Positions 35,643 to 43,853 of a DNA stretch of 64,000 nucleotides are shown here, piece after piece (positions within the stretch are counted from its first letter, which is position 1; every line of letters starts with the position of its first letter). The notes beneath the pieces are model-generated. The model saw nothing but the letters and a program-made list of their open reading frames with translations. It made no database searches and was not told where the DNA came from. This stretch comes from Paraglaciecola algarum (GTDB taxonomy: Bacteria > Pseudomonadota > Gammaproteobacteria > Enterobacterales > Alteromonadaceae), in NCBI RefSeq assembly GCF_021532655.1, contig NZ_JAKGAS010000016.1:1-64000 (forward strand). Reading direction: 5' to 3'. The position numbers were made by a program, and so were the translations under genes.

Positions 35643-36779
35643 TTATAGGTTTACCAGCGACTCATGGTTTATTTCTTTAATACTTTTTGCGCCGGTTAAG
35701 GTCATGGCTACGCGCATTTCTTTTTCGTATAAATCCAATAGGTTTTCAACTCCTGCTTGGCCATGGGTGGCTAAGGCATAAATATAAGAACGTCCTAAAA
35801 GTGTACAATCTGCTCCTAGGGCTAGCATTCGTACTACATCCAGTCCGGTTCTAATACCTGAATCAGCAAATATTTTTAGATCGCCTTTTACTGCATTGGC
35901 TATGTCGGGCATGGCTTTAGCTGAAGACATCACGCCATCAAGTTGACGCCCACCATGATTGGATACCACAATACCGTCGGCGCCAAAACTGACTGCATCT
36001 TTGGCATCTTGTACATCTAGAATACCTTTTATGACCATAGGGCCATCCCAAAAGTCTCGGATCCATTCTAGATCTTTCCAGCTAATAGATGGGTCGAAGT
36101 TATCACCTAACCAGCCAATGTAATCTTCTAACTTGGTAGGCTCTCCGCGATAAGTTGAAATGTTTCCTAAGTCGTGAGGTTTGCCGAAAATGCCTACATC
36201 AAATGCCCATTGAGGGTGGCACATAGATTGAACTACTCTGCGAAATGCGGCATTAGGGCCACTCATGCCTGAATGCATGTCTCGGTATCGAGCGCCTGGG
36301 ACAGGCATATCTACAGTAAATACTAGGGTAGTCACACCTGCGGCCTTTGCACGCTCTAGAACGTTTTTCATAAATCCGCGATCTTTTAAAACATAAAGTT
36401 GAAACCACATTGGGCGTTCAATTGCCGGAGCCACCTCTTCAATTGGACATACCGAAACCGTGGACATAATAAAAGGTAAGCCTTTTTTGTCGGCGGCTTT
36501 TGCTGCTTGTACTTCACCTCTGCGAGCATACATGCCAGTGAGCCCTACTGGAGCAAGGGCGATAGGTAAGTCTAATTTTTCACCAAATATTTCGGTTTCA
36601 AGGTTTAAATCAGACATATTGTTCAACACTCTTTGTCTCAGAGCCACTTCGGCTAAATCTAGAGTATTCCGTTTAAGAGTATGTTCGCCATAAGAACCGC
36701 CATCTATGTAATGAAACAAGAAAGGAGGGAGTTTAGCTTTAGCTGCTTTGCGGTAATCTGTGGATGCTGAGATGATCAT
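35643..36779 (-). CDS. lldD: L-lactate dehydrogenase, FMN-dependent
   Basis: 378 residues of the alpha-hydroxyacid oxidase family: substrate/FMN motifs FHYIDGGSYGEHT, LAPVGLTGMYARRGE, QLYVLKDRGF, catalytic SNHGGRQLDG and DSGIRTG (His and Arg). It oxidises L-lactate to pyruvate at the inner membrane, feeding quinones. It is divergent from a LysR regulator that probably controls it; substrate could also be another 2-hydroxy acid. Confidence 0.92.
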   Translation of the reverse strand: MIISASTDYRKAAKAKLPPFLFHYIDGGSYGEHTLKRNTLDLAEVALRQRVLNNMSDLNLETEIFGEKLDLPIALAPVGLTGMYARRGEVQAAKAADKKGLPFIMSTVSVCPIEEVAPAIERPMWFQLYVLKDRGFMKNVLERAKAAGVTTLVFTVDMPVPGARYRDMHSGMSGPNAAFRRVVQSMCHPQWAFDVGIFGKPHDLGNISTYRGEPTKLEDYIGWLGDNFDPSISWKDLEWIRDFWDGPMVIKGILDVQDAKDAVSFGADGIVVSNHGGRQLDGVMSSAKAMPDIANAVKGDLKIFADSGIRTGLDVVRMLALGADCTLLGRSYIYALATHGQAGVENLLDLYEKEMRVAMTLTGAKSIKEINHESLVNL

Positions 36780-36895
36780 GGTTTCAATCCTAGTATTTTT
36801 AGATATTTTAATTTTAACTTTAGCTAATTTACTGCTTTATTTTTTGTTTATAAATAGAAATAATGAAAAACTTTATTTCCAAAATTGACTTAATT

Positions 36896-37816
36896 ATGAA
36901 TGCAAACGATTTAATTCTATTTTCACAAGTGGTTGAGTTGGGAAGTTTTAGCAAAGTAGCGGATGTAAATAACCTTACAAATTCGGTTGTGAGTAAACGT
37001 ATTGCCCGTTTAGAAAAAGAACTAGGGGTGCAATTGTTGTACAGGACAACACGTAAACTCACTTTAACAGAAGCCGGAAAAATACTGATCCAAAGAGCTA
37101 AGTTGGTCAGCCAAGCTACCACTGAAGCAATGCAATCTGTGTCAGGGTTTGGCGAGAGCTTAACCGGACATATTAAAATGTCGGTGCCGACTATTTCAGG
37201 TGATTTATTACTGGCAGATGCCGTGACTGAATTTTGCCACTCACAACCGGGCTTAACCGTTGATATGTCGCTGGATAACCGTATGGTTGATTTGATTGGA
37301 GAAGGTTACGATATAGTGATCAGAACGGGTTATCTCGATGATTCAAGTTTAATTGCTCGGCATATTATTGATTCGCAATGGGTTGTGTGTGCATCATTAG
37401 CCTACATCAATGAATATGGTCGACCGGCTAATCCAACTGACTTAGTTAAGCACAATTGTTTACGGTATGCTTATCAAACAAGGGGCGCTAGTGAGTGGGA
37501 GTTTAAAGAAAATAATCAAAATTACTTGGTAAAAGTATCAGGTGCTTTTTCAACTAATAATGCAGCCGCACTACGTAAAGCAGCTCTAGGTGGTTATGGT
37601 ATTGCCTATGTTCCTAGGTGTTTAGTTTACCATGATCTACAAGACGCTAAGTTGATTGATTTGTTTCCTCAATCGGTGGCCAAAAGATTAGGTGTGTATG
37701 CGGTGTATCCATATACTAAGCAACTTCCATATAAAATTAATCTATTAATTGAACACATTAGAGATAGATATCTAGCTCATTCTCAGTATTTTTTAACACC
37801 TGAAGACTCAGTTTAA
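36896..37816 (+). CDS. LysR family transcriptional regulator
   Basis: Start taken at ATG 36896 (306 residues, MNANDLILFSQVVELGSFSK), since LysR proteins begin just before this helix; an in-frame ATG lies 11 codons upstream. The N-terminal winged helix (about 3-60, SNSVVSKRIARLEKELGVQLLYR-like) is followed by the two-lobed effector domain. Divergent from lldD (116 bp), suggesting control of lactate oxidation. Confidence 0.9.
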   Translation: MNANDLILFSQVVELGSFSKVADVNNLTNSVVSKRIARLEKELGVQLLYRTTRKLTLTEAGKILIQRAKLVSQATTEAMQSVSGFGESLTGHIKMSVPTISGDLLLADAVTEFCHSQPGLTVDMSLDNRMVDLIGEGYDIVIRTGYLDDSSLIARHIIDSQWVVCASLAYINEYGRPANPTDLVKHNCLRYAYQTRGASEWEFKENNQNYLVKVSGAFSTNNAAALRKAALGGYGIAYVPRCLVYHDLQDAKLIDLFPQSVAKRLGVYAVYPYTKQLPYKINLLIEHIRDRYLAHSQYFLTPEDSV

Positions 37817-38518
37817 AGCTATTTTGTCAGATGTATTCGAATTAGTTCTGATTTTACAACCATAAACTCTGCTGGCTAAATATTCATTTTATTGATGGCT
37901 AACTTATGTATTTCATTTTCCACAACTAGTTTATTTAACAATTTTATGAAATTTTTTTTGGCCTAATGGCCTTTTTATTTATTTGTTTGTTTTGGATCTT
38001 TTGCTAACTGGCGTCAGGCTGATGTTTCTATTATGGGGACTAATATCCATGTGGAGGTTTGGGCTGAAAAGCCTGCTTAAGCTGATAAGTCGATTCAGAC
38101 TGTTGGCCTAGGATATTATCCAACAGTGGAAAATTAACACAGAATAAAGTCATTTAACTAAGGAACGTAATTTTTGTGGTGAGAATTCGGATAGATCTAA
38201 TCGATACATGTTTATATAAGTAAGTTGAACTTATTTTTATGTGAGTGTAATTTTATACACATTGCGTTTTACAGTGTCAGATTATTTAACATATTCCAAT
38301 CCTATGAAGTTTATATGTTATTTAATCATTTGATTTAAAATGAATTATTTACTCTGGAATGAAATATGCTTCAGCGTTGCGAGTTACAAATCGTGTGACT
38401 ATTTGTTATGCATAAATGCTAAAATTTTTTACTTGAAGGATGTAGTAGGTAATTAATATTGGTTAATTGTATAACTATAAATTAACTTAAATAGTACTAA
38501 GAACTGAAAGGAATTGTG
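37817..38518. other. Long intergenic region containing an apbE-like remnant
   Basis: 702 bp between the LysR gene and the PEP-CTERM gene. It holds the degenerate fragment described at 37967-38137 and otherwise AT-rich DNA. The promoter for the PEP-CTERM gene must be within it but no clear boxes were found. Confidence 0.5.
37967..38137 (+). pseudogene. Remnant of an ApbE-like (FAD:protein FMN transferase) gene
   Basis: One frame reads FGSFANWRQADVSIMGTNIH then VEVWAEKPA, stop, and continues ADKSIQTV. This matches the N-terminus of ApbE-type proteins (signal sequence, IMGT-x-I-x-VELW, then an Ala-rich helix). The TAA at 38078 falls where a CAA would fit, and homology ends after about 38104. 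There is no start codon and no downstream domain. Recognition is by eye only. Confidence 0.4.
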
Positions 38519-39340
38519 ATGTTCAACTTAAAAAAACTCCTCACTCGTGTTGCCCCCGGTGTTTTAATTATAATGATGAGTACAACTTCTACTCAAGCTG
38601 CCATTATAAACCTTGGATTTTCACTTGATGAGTCCGGCTCAGTGGGAAGCTCTAACTTTAATCTGACCAGAGATGCCCTAGCTGATGCTTTAGCAATCAT
38701 ACCAACAACCGGAACAAACCAGTATCGCTTAGCTGTAACAACGTTTTCCAGCATAGTGACCCAAGTTATTGCCCCTACAATTGTTTCTGCTGCCAATATT
38801 GGCGCACTACAGACTCAATTAAAGGCCACAGCTTATTCTGGAGGAGGTACTGCTACACATTCTGCCATTAGTAATTTGGCAAGCCTGTTTAGTGGATTTA
38901 ACACTGATCTTACTTTGTTTAATATTACTACTGACGGCTCGCCAAATAGTCAATCAAGTGCCGAAGGCGCTGCCCTTTTTGCGTTTAATGATTACGTTGA
39001 TGGCATAAGCTTTGAAGCGGTAGGCGGCGGAATTAACAATACTTTTGCTCTTAACAATATGGCTAGAATAGCAGGTTTAGGTACGTCAGGTGATGCAACT
39101 GCTGGCGTGGTTCTTGCCTCAGGAGATGCTATCCCTGATGCGGCTCAAACCGGGTTTGTTATACCTGTACTAACTTTTGCTGATTATGAAGATGCCATTA
39201 AAGCAAAAATTACTCAGATAGTTGTTGATACAACCCCTGGTGGTTCAACCCCAGTACCAGCACCTTCTGCGGTATCATTGCTAGCTTTGGGTTTTGCAGT
39301 TATGTTTGCTCGACGTGCAAAAAAAATGAGTAACTATTAG
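38519..39340 (+). CDS. PEP-CTERM-sorted von Willebrand factor A domain protein
   Basis: Start at ATG 38519 with AAAGGA 6 bases upstream; 273 residues. A signal peptide (about 1-28, ending TQAA) is followed by a vWA domain with the metal-ion site DESGS (about 37-41) and Thr later, and a C-terminal sorting signal: VPAPSAVSLLALG, a hydrophobic helix, then ARRAKK. The C-terminus is the PEP-CTERM type processed by exosortase/EpsH, so export and anchoring or release at the surface is expected. No exosortase gene is in the window, although an exosortase-associated-type ligase occurs at 22543. Confidence 0.85.
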   Translation: MFNLKKLLTRVAPGVLIIMMSTTSTQAAIINLGFSLDESGSVGSSNFNLTRDALADALAIIPTTGTNQYRLAVTTFSSIVTQVIAPTIVSAANIGALQTQLKATAYSGGGTATHSAISNLASLFSGFNTDLTLFNITTDGSPNSQSSAEGAALFAFNDYVDGISFEAVGGGINNTFALNNMARIAGLGTSGDATAGVVLASGDAIPDAAQTGFVIPVLTFADYEDAIKAKITQIVVDTTPGGSTPVPAPSAVSLLALGFAVMFARRAKKMSNY

Positions 39341-39374
39341 GTTTTTTAGACCTTACTGTTAACAAACCTATTTA

Positions 39375-39409
39375 ACACCAAAGCATTTTCGAAGCTTTGG
39401 TGTTTTATT
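39375..39409 (+). terminator. Terminator after the PEP-CTERM gene
   Basis: ACACCAAAGC and GCTTTGGTGT pair around ATTTTCGAA and are followed by TTTATTTT. Confidence 0.85.
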
Positions 39410-39657
39410 TTGGGTTCACTTCTCGCACACTCTAAATTCATAGTATAAATTTGAAGTTTTGTCTTAACATAAGCTAATAAATGTGGATCTACTTTAGGTT
39501 CATGTATTCTCGTTGTAGGTTAGCTTGGCATTATTGATATGCATCATGCTAACCCTTCCAATTATAGTTAACATACCGATAGGGATTTAAAAACTTAGTA
39601 CATGATTATCAGGTTGGTGACCCTTGGCCGTAACCACTAAAATTATTTAATGAAATG

Positions 39658-39690
39658 AAAAGGCAGCTAAATGTTAATTAGTTGCCTTCT
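39658..39690 (-). terminator. Terminator after the PhyH gene
   Basis: AAGGCAGCTAA and TTAGTTGCCTT pair (one mismatch) about 40 bp past the minus-strand stop, with TTTTC following on that strand. The 39410-39657 stretch to its left holds nothing I can name. Confidence 0.7.
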
Positions 39691-39730
39691 TAAAAGTAAA
39701 ACTAGGTTTAGACTATTCAAACTAGGCGGT

Positions 39731-40498
39731 TTAGTTTTTTTCTTGCCAATTTAGTATTGCATCATCTTCCACTCGTTCTAGTGGATAATAAACTGCTTCA
39801 TTATCAATGAATGGTTTATTACTTTCGGCGCAATATGCCATGATTATAGTCCAGCGTGGGTCAGCACTACGGTTTTGATTTGACTTATGCAACAAGTTAC
39901 AGTGGAAAAATAAAGTATCGCCCGGCTCCAGCTCTACATCGACTAACTCTAAATGTTTTTCTGCTTCTTCAACAAAAGCGATTTCAGCGCCTTTTTGATC
40001 ACCCGTTCGGCTGTGATTCAAACGACCTAAATGATGCGAGCCTTTCAATACCTGCAGGCAACCATTTTCAATGGTGGCTTTATTAATGGCAATCATAGTA
40101 CTGACCAATTTAGGGTATAAATGGTAGTTGTCGTTGTGCCAATATCCGTAATCCTGATGCCATTCCCATGCACCACCTACAAAAGGTTCTTTCATCATTA
40201 TTTTTGTACTGGTGTGGTATACAGGCTCTCCTAACAATAAATCTACAGAGTCTGATAATCTGCGGCCTCTAGAGAACATACTATATAAATCATCACCCAG
40301 TTTATTCCAGATACATACCTTACTAACTGTCCCACTTGCGTCTTTTTTGTCCCAAGCACGTTGGTATAAAGAGTCATCGTTAAAGGCTTTTTCTTGTAAA
40401 CGGTCTATTTCTGCTTCGTTATAAAAACCACGGGCAATAACATAGCCATCTCGGTGAAAGTCTTTAACTTGTTCTGGGGTTAATAGTTTATTTGGCAT
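39731..40498 (-). CDS. Phytanoyl-CoA dioxygenase (PhyH) family protein
   Basis: 255 residues. The Fe(II)/2-oxoglutarate dioxygenase triad is visible: HxD in WEWHQDYGYW (about 113-122) and distal His in FFHCNLLHKSNQNRS (about 198-212), with the following Arg for 2-oxoglutarate. The substrate is unknown; family members hydroxylate lipids, amino acids, ectoine or sugars. A perfect copy of the shared operator ATTGTCAACAAT lies 75 bp upstream, tying it to the halogenase/TonB regulon. Confidence 0.88.
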   Translation of the reverse strand: MPNKLLTPEQVKDFHRDGYVIARGFYNEAEIDRLQEKAFNDDSLYQRAWDKKDASGTVSKVCIWNKLGDDLYSMFSRGRRLSDSVDLLLGEPVYHTSTKIMMKEPFVGGAWEWHQDYGYWHNDNYHLYPKLVSTMIAINKATIENGCLQVLKGSHHLGRLNHSRTGDQKGAEIAFVEEAEKHLELVDVELEPGDTLFFHCNLLHKSNQNRSADPRWTIIMAYCAESNKPFIDNEAVYYPLERVEDDAILNWQEKN

Positions 40499-40569
40499 TG
40501 TTACTCTCCAATATTTATTTCTATATGAATTTAATATTCTAATATAAATATTATGTTAGGCTTTTTTTG

Positions 40570-40773
40570 ATGATTGTCAACAATAAATTTGTTGATATAA
40601 ATTCAAATAATAGAAATAGGTTTGTGTTCTGTTTAATTAAAGCAGATCACTATCGCAGTAATTATAAAGGCACGCCAAAATCCGGTTTTAGAGAATGGGG
40701 CGTTGTGGATCAGAATAGAAATAAAAAGCAGGCTTATTTTCAGCTAAAACAAGTGATTGAAATGTGGAAGTAA
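40570..40773 (+). pseudogene. C-terminal remnant of a GH2-like glycosidase (tentative)
   Basis: A 67-codon frame whose last two thirds read ADHYRSNYKGTP then FREWGVVDQNRNKKQAYFQL. This is like the end of the TIM barrel of family 2 glycoside hydrolases, where a 'REWGVVD...KK-AYYQLK' pattern is common. It lacks the catalytic part and its first codons overlap the operator at 40573, so it is not a functional gene as it stands. Assignment is by eye. Confidence 0.35.
40573..40584. promoter_or_regulatory. Putative GntR operator upstream of the PhyH gene
   Basis: ATTGTCAACAAT, the exact reverse complement of the site at 51750. One of nine related sites in 40.5-63.7 kb. Confidence 0.6.
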
Positions 40774-40840
40774 ATTGATTTTGCGAGTCGAAATGCTACT
40801 CTATCGTGCTAAATAAAGCTTGTTTGATAGATAGAAACTC

Positions 40841-41614
40841 GTGACTGAACCAGAAGTAAAAAATAAATATGCTGTTCCGGCATTAGATAAAGCCCTAGAC
40901 GTGTTGGAATATTTAGTTGATCAAGAAATTGCTAAATCGCAAACGGAGATAGCGCAAGCCTTAGGCCGCGGGCCAAACGAAATTTATCGAGTGTTGGTGA
41001 ATCTAGAGGGTAGGGGATATTTAGTCCGTGATCCTTTGTCTGGTCACTATCGAGCGTCGTTAAAGATGTATACCCTTTCCCGTCGAATTTCACCTATTGA
41101 CCAATTACGTCAATGTGCCATGCCACATATGGAAGATTTGGCGGTTAAAGTAGGCCACTCATGTTATTTAACTATGCTTTACCAAAGTCAAACTATGGTT
41201 TTGGTTCAAGCACGAAGCCAAGTACCGATTTCGGTTAATATCACCGAGGGGTCTATGTTTCCAACTCTTTCCACTACCTCTGGAAAAGTCTTATTGGCCA
41301 ATAGTAATGATGAGGTTCGCGAATTACTCTTAGAGCGGATTGATGGTTATGCAGATTATTCTGCACAGGATAAAAGCCAGTTAATCAAAGAATTAGATGA
41401 AATTAAACAAGATGGTAGTTTGAGCGCTCAAAACCAGTTTATCCAAGGTGTAGTGGATTACGCCTCTTTAGTTGGTCAGCCCGATGGAAAAGTAGTGGCT
41501 TGTTTGGTTGTGTCTACTTTAAATACATATAACAAAGATCTAGCTAATCAAGCTGAGATCATCGAACAAGTGATTAAAACGGCCAAAACCATAACCAAAC
41601 AGTTAGGGTGTTAA
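40841..41614 (+). CDS. IclR family transcriptional regulator
   Basis: 257 residues from a GTG start (no in-frame ATG before the HTH). The N-terminal winged helix (about 10-70; LDKALDVLEYLVDQEIAKSQ, IAQALGRGPNEIYRVL) is followed by the IclR effector domain (QVPISVNITEGSMFPTLSTTSGKVLLA). Its target may be the neighbouring convergent NHL-protein gene or the divergent PhyH gene; it lacks a copy of the shared operator. Confidence 0.92.
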   Translation: MTEPEVKNKYAVPALDKALDVLEYLVDQEIAKSQTEIAQALGRGPNEIYRVLVNLEGRGYLVRDPLSGHYRASLKMYTLSRRISPIDQLRQCAMPHMEDLAVKVGHSCYLTMLYQSQTMVLVQARSQVPISVNITEGSMFPTLSTTSGKVLLANSNDEVRELLLERIDGYADYSAQDKSQLIKELDEIKQDGSLSAQNQFIQGVVDYASLVGQPDGKVVACLVVSTLNTYNKDLANQAEIIEQVIKTAKTITKQLGC

Positions 41615-41617
41615 CTT

Positions 41618-41675
41618 AGCTGCGAGATACGAGCCACGAGCTTCATTCTGCTCGAGGCTCGTACAACTCGCAGCT
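41618..41675. repeat. 58-bp nested inverted repeat between convergent genes
   Basis: AGCTGCGAG (41618-41626) pairs with CTCGCAGCT (41667-41675), and inside TACGAGCCACGAGC (41629-41642) pairs with GCTCGAGGCTCGTA (41650-41663). GC-rich in an AT-rich setting. It could be a bidirectional terminator or a REP-like element; TTTTAAAG follows. Confidence 0.7.
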
Positions 41676-41679
41676 GCTT

Positions 41680-42759
41680 TTAAAGTTTTTCTAATTTTAT
41701 TGGGTAACTTTGATTGGCGCGCCATTGGCCAACATACACATTGCCTTGTTCATCGATACAAACCCCATGGCAGTGCTTAAATAAATCCCAAGTTGAACAC
41801 ATAGGCTGCAATTTGCCATCTATGTATTCAGGTTGAGTACCGCCTATATTAGCAACTACCTTGTGGTTTTCATCAAGAATGGCAATAAAACCAGAGTCCT
41901 CTGCATTTTTTCCATCATGATGTGACCAACAAACTGGTGCATAACCAAATTTACCATCTAACACTGGTCCACCAATATAGGCGCCAGGTGTCTCTATCGT
42001 AGAAATATATTCACCAGTCATACTAAATATTTTAAGCGCCCGTTCGCCACGTGAGCTAATTATAAGTTTGGGTTCACCAGGTTTTCGTGAGTCTATTGCG
42101 ATGCCATGGGTGTTAGATAAGTTTAGATTTGGATCTTGATTGTCGTGTCCGCCCCAGTGACGAATATACTGACCTTGTTTATTGTACTGCAAAACATAAT
42201 CCGAGCCGTAACCGTCGGTTACATAAAAATCACCATTGTTGGCTATTGCAATATCTGTGGGTCTAAAGGGCTGTTCTGGTGTGTATACGCCTATAGTTTG
42301 AGGATGACCAACACTAAAGATTAACCTGCCTTCTATGCTTAATTTGGCGATAAAGCCACTTTGTGCCACTACTTTATTGGTAGGAGAGTCCCAATCATCT
42401 GTGGATACGCCATCCCATTTGGGATTAACTAACCAGCCGCTATCCACCACGTATAAATAATCTTGGCCATTTTCATTCACCACTTTTATGGCATGAGCGC
42501 CTGGAAATTCTGTGCCCCAAGCCTCTAACAGTTTACCTTCTGGACTGTAAATAATGATGTTATTTTTAACATTGTCGGTGATCATGATTATCCGACCTTG
42601 GGAGTCTATAGCTAAATCATGACAGTTCTCTACTGGAAACATAGCAGGATCAAGTTGCCCCCAGTGGGTATTGACTTTGTAAGTAAACTCTCCTGCACCG
42701 ACAATTTTTTCATGGGGATCTTGCTGAGATTTAGGTAATGGGCTTACGTACTGAGTCAT
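41680..42759 (-). CDS. NHL-repeat beta-propeller protein, peptidylglycine lyase-like
   Basis: 359 residues, no signal peptide. Repeated blades of the form 'DLAIDSQGRIIMITDN', 'DIAIANNGDFYVTDGYGSD', 'GIAIDSRKPGEPKLIIS', 'GVCIDEQGNVYVGQW' give a six-bladed NHL propeller; the fold and the conserved His/Asp positions resemble peptidyl-alpha-hydroxyglycine amidating lyase and lactonase-like enzymes. Substrate unknown. A copy of the shared operator (42849) lies 90 bp upstream. Confidence 0.8.
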   Translation of the reverse strand: MTQYVSPLPKSQQDPHEKIVGAGEFTYKVNTHWGQLDPAMFPVENCHDLAIDSQGRIIMITDNVKNNIIIYSPEGKLLEAWGTEFPGAHAIKVVNENGQDYLYVVDSGWLVNPKWDGVSTDDWDSPTNKVVAQSGFIAKLSIEGRLIFSVGHPQTIGVYTPEQPFRPTDIAIANNGDFYVTDGYGSDYVLQYNKQGQYIRHWGGHDNQDPNLNLSNTHGIAIDSRKPGEPKLIISSRGERALKIFSMTGEYISTIETPGAYIGGPVLDGKFGYAPVCWSHHDGKNAEDSGFIAILDENHKVVANIGGTQPEYIDGKLQPMCSTWDLFKHCHGVCIDEQGNVYVGQWRANQSYPIKLEKL

Positions 42760-42848
42760 AGAGGCTCTCTTTAACTAGATTGATATCTAGCACAATTAGG
42801 AATTTAAAGATGGGATTGTATCAACTGAAATCTAGTTGTAAATGGTAG

Positions 42849-42860
42849 ATTGTTTACAAT
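42849..42860. promoter_or_regulatory. Putative GntR operator upstream of the NHL-protein gene
   Basis: ATTGTTTACAAT, a near-palindrome matching the ATTGTTnACAAT consensus, in the promoter region of the minus-strand gene starting at 42759. Confidence 0.55.
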
Positions 42861-42910
42861 GACGTGATTTAAGAATTAACGGCTAAGAACTAAAATGGCA
42901 AGTGGGATGT

Positions 42911-42945
42911 TAATAGGCATTTAGCTATGTACTAAATGCCTATTA
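42911..42945 (-). terminator. 14-bp perfect hairpin after the GntR gene
   Basis: TAATAGGCATTTAG and CTAAATGCCTATTA pair perfectly around a 7-base loop, 26 bp past the regulator stop. No T-tract follows, so it may act as a Rho-assisted end or an mRNA stabiliser. Confidence 0.5.
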
Positions 42946-42971
42946 GCTTACTTAAATAAACTTGTGTTGAA

Positions 42972-43586
42972 TTATCTAATATTAGCTTTTACTGCTTTGG
43001 TGGCTTTAGATACTTCGCCACTACGTAGGGCTTCTACTATTAATCTATGCTCATTTACACATGCATCACCAGAAGTAATACGCTTATAATTCAAACGCAT
43101 ACGCATCACAAATGGGTACCAAATATTAACTAGCTCATCACCACCAGCTTTATAGATGATGTAGCGATGGAAAGAAATATCGACTTTTGTTACCTGGGTG
43201 TAATCTTCATTTTCAAAAGCACCTTGTAAATCATCTAAAATTTTATCTAATTCAGCAAAATCTTTTTCTGTAAGTGAGCCATGTAATTGCTCAATAGCGT
43301 AAACTTCGATGTTTCTTCTTAAATTAATCATCAACTTTTGCATACTTGTATCGAGTACACTATTTACTGAAGCGCCCACGTTATTCTTGGAAATTAATAA
43401 CCCTTCTTTGGTTAATTGCAAAATAACGTCACGAATCGGGCCGCGAGAAAGACCAAAACGTTCAGCTAATTCTTTCTCATTAAGCTTAGTGTTAGGCGCT
43501 AAGTCACCAGAAATAATATCTGAACGTAATTGTTCTGCTATTTGATCTTTTACAGACAGTATTTTAGTTGGTCTAGAGCCAGCCAT
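42972..43586 (-). CDS. GntR/FCD family transcriptional regulator
   Basis: 204 residues. N-terminal GntR winged helix (about 10-75; IAEQLRSDIISGDLAPNTKL, LAERFGLSRGPIRDVILQL) and a FadR-type FCD all-helical effector domain (about 85-204). It ends sooner than most FCD proteins (220-240) and reads VKANIR where a metal-binding His is frequent. FCD regulators bind palindromes of the type found here repeatedly (ATTGTTnACAAT), including one 56 bp upstream of this gene, so autoregulation and control of the halogenase/TonB genes is the simplest reading. Confidence 0.9.
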   Translation of the reverse strand: MAGSRPTKILSVKDQIAEQLRSDIISGDLAPNTKLNEKELAERFGLSRGPIRDVILQLTKEGLLISKNNVGASVNSVLDTSMQKLMINLRRNIEVYAIEQLHGSLTEKDFAELDKILDDLQGAFENEDYTQVTKVDISFHRYIIYKAGGDELVNIWYPFVMRMRLNYKRITSGDACVNEHRLIVEALRSGEVSKATKAVKANIR

Positions 43587-43641
43587 TATCTTTCCTTTAT
43601 TAATGTAAAGCGTAATTTAGTTAACATTTCGCTTATATTTT

Positions 43642-43653
43642 ATTGTTGACATA
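43642..43653. promoter_or_regulatory. Putative autoregulatory operator of the GntR gene
   Basis: ATTGTTGACATA, two bases off a full palindrome, 56 bp before the regulator start on the minus strand. Confidence 0.45.
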
Positions 43654-43747
43654 AAATGTTTTAAGTATTTTTGTAAATGTTATCATACAAGACTACAAGC
43701 TACATCAAACCAAATTGAATTTTTTATGCCTTATTGTACAGTTACTT

Positions 43748-43787
43748 ATATTACATTGTTAATGAAATGTAAATTACAATGTAATAT
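43748..43787. repeat. 12-bp inverted repeat between halogenase 1 and the GntR gene
   Basis: ATATTACATTGT and ACAATGTAATAT are perfect inverted arms with a 16-base spacer, between the halogenase 1 stop and the regulator promoter. Either a weak terminator or a regulatory palindrome; each arm contains ACATTGT/ACAATGT. Confidence 0.5.
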
Positions 43788-43853
43788 AAATAGTTAACAA
43801 AATTTGGTTTTTAATTTTGGTAATAAAATTATACATAGGTGTTTAAATCAAAA

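Noticed and set aside
38099..38128. ACTGTTGG/CCAACAGT hairpin as a riboswitch or terminator
   Set aside because: It falls inside the degenerate apbE-like frame, lacks a T-tract and matches no riboswitch core I know.
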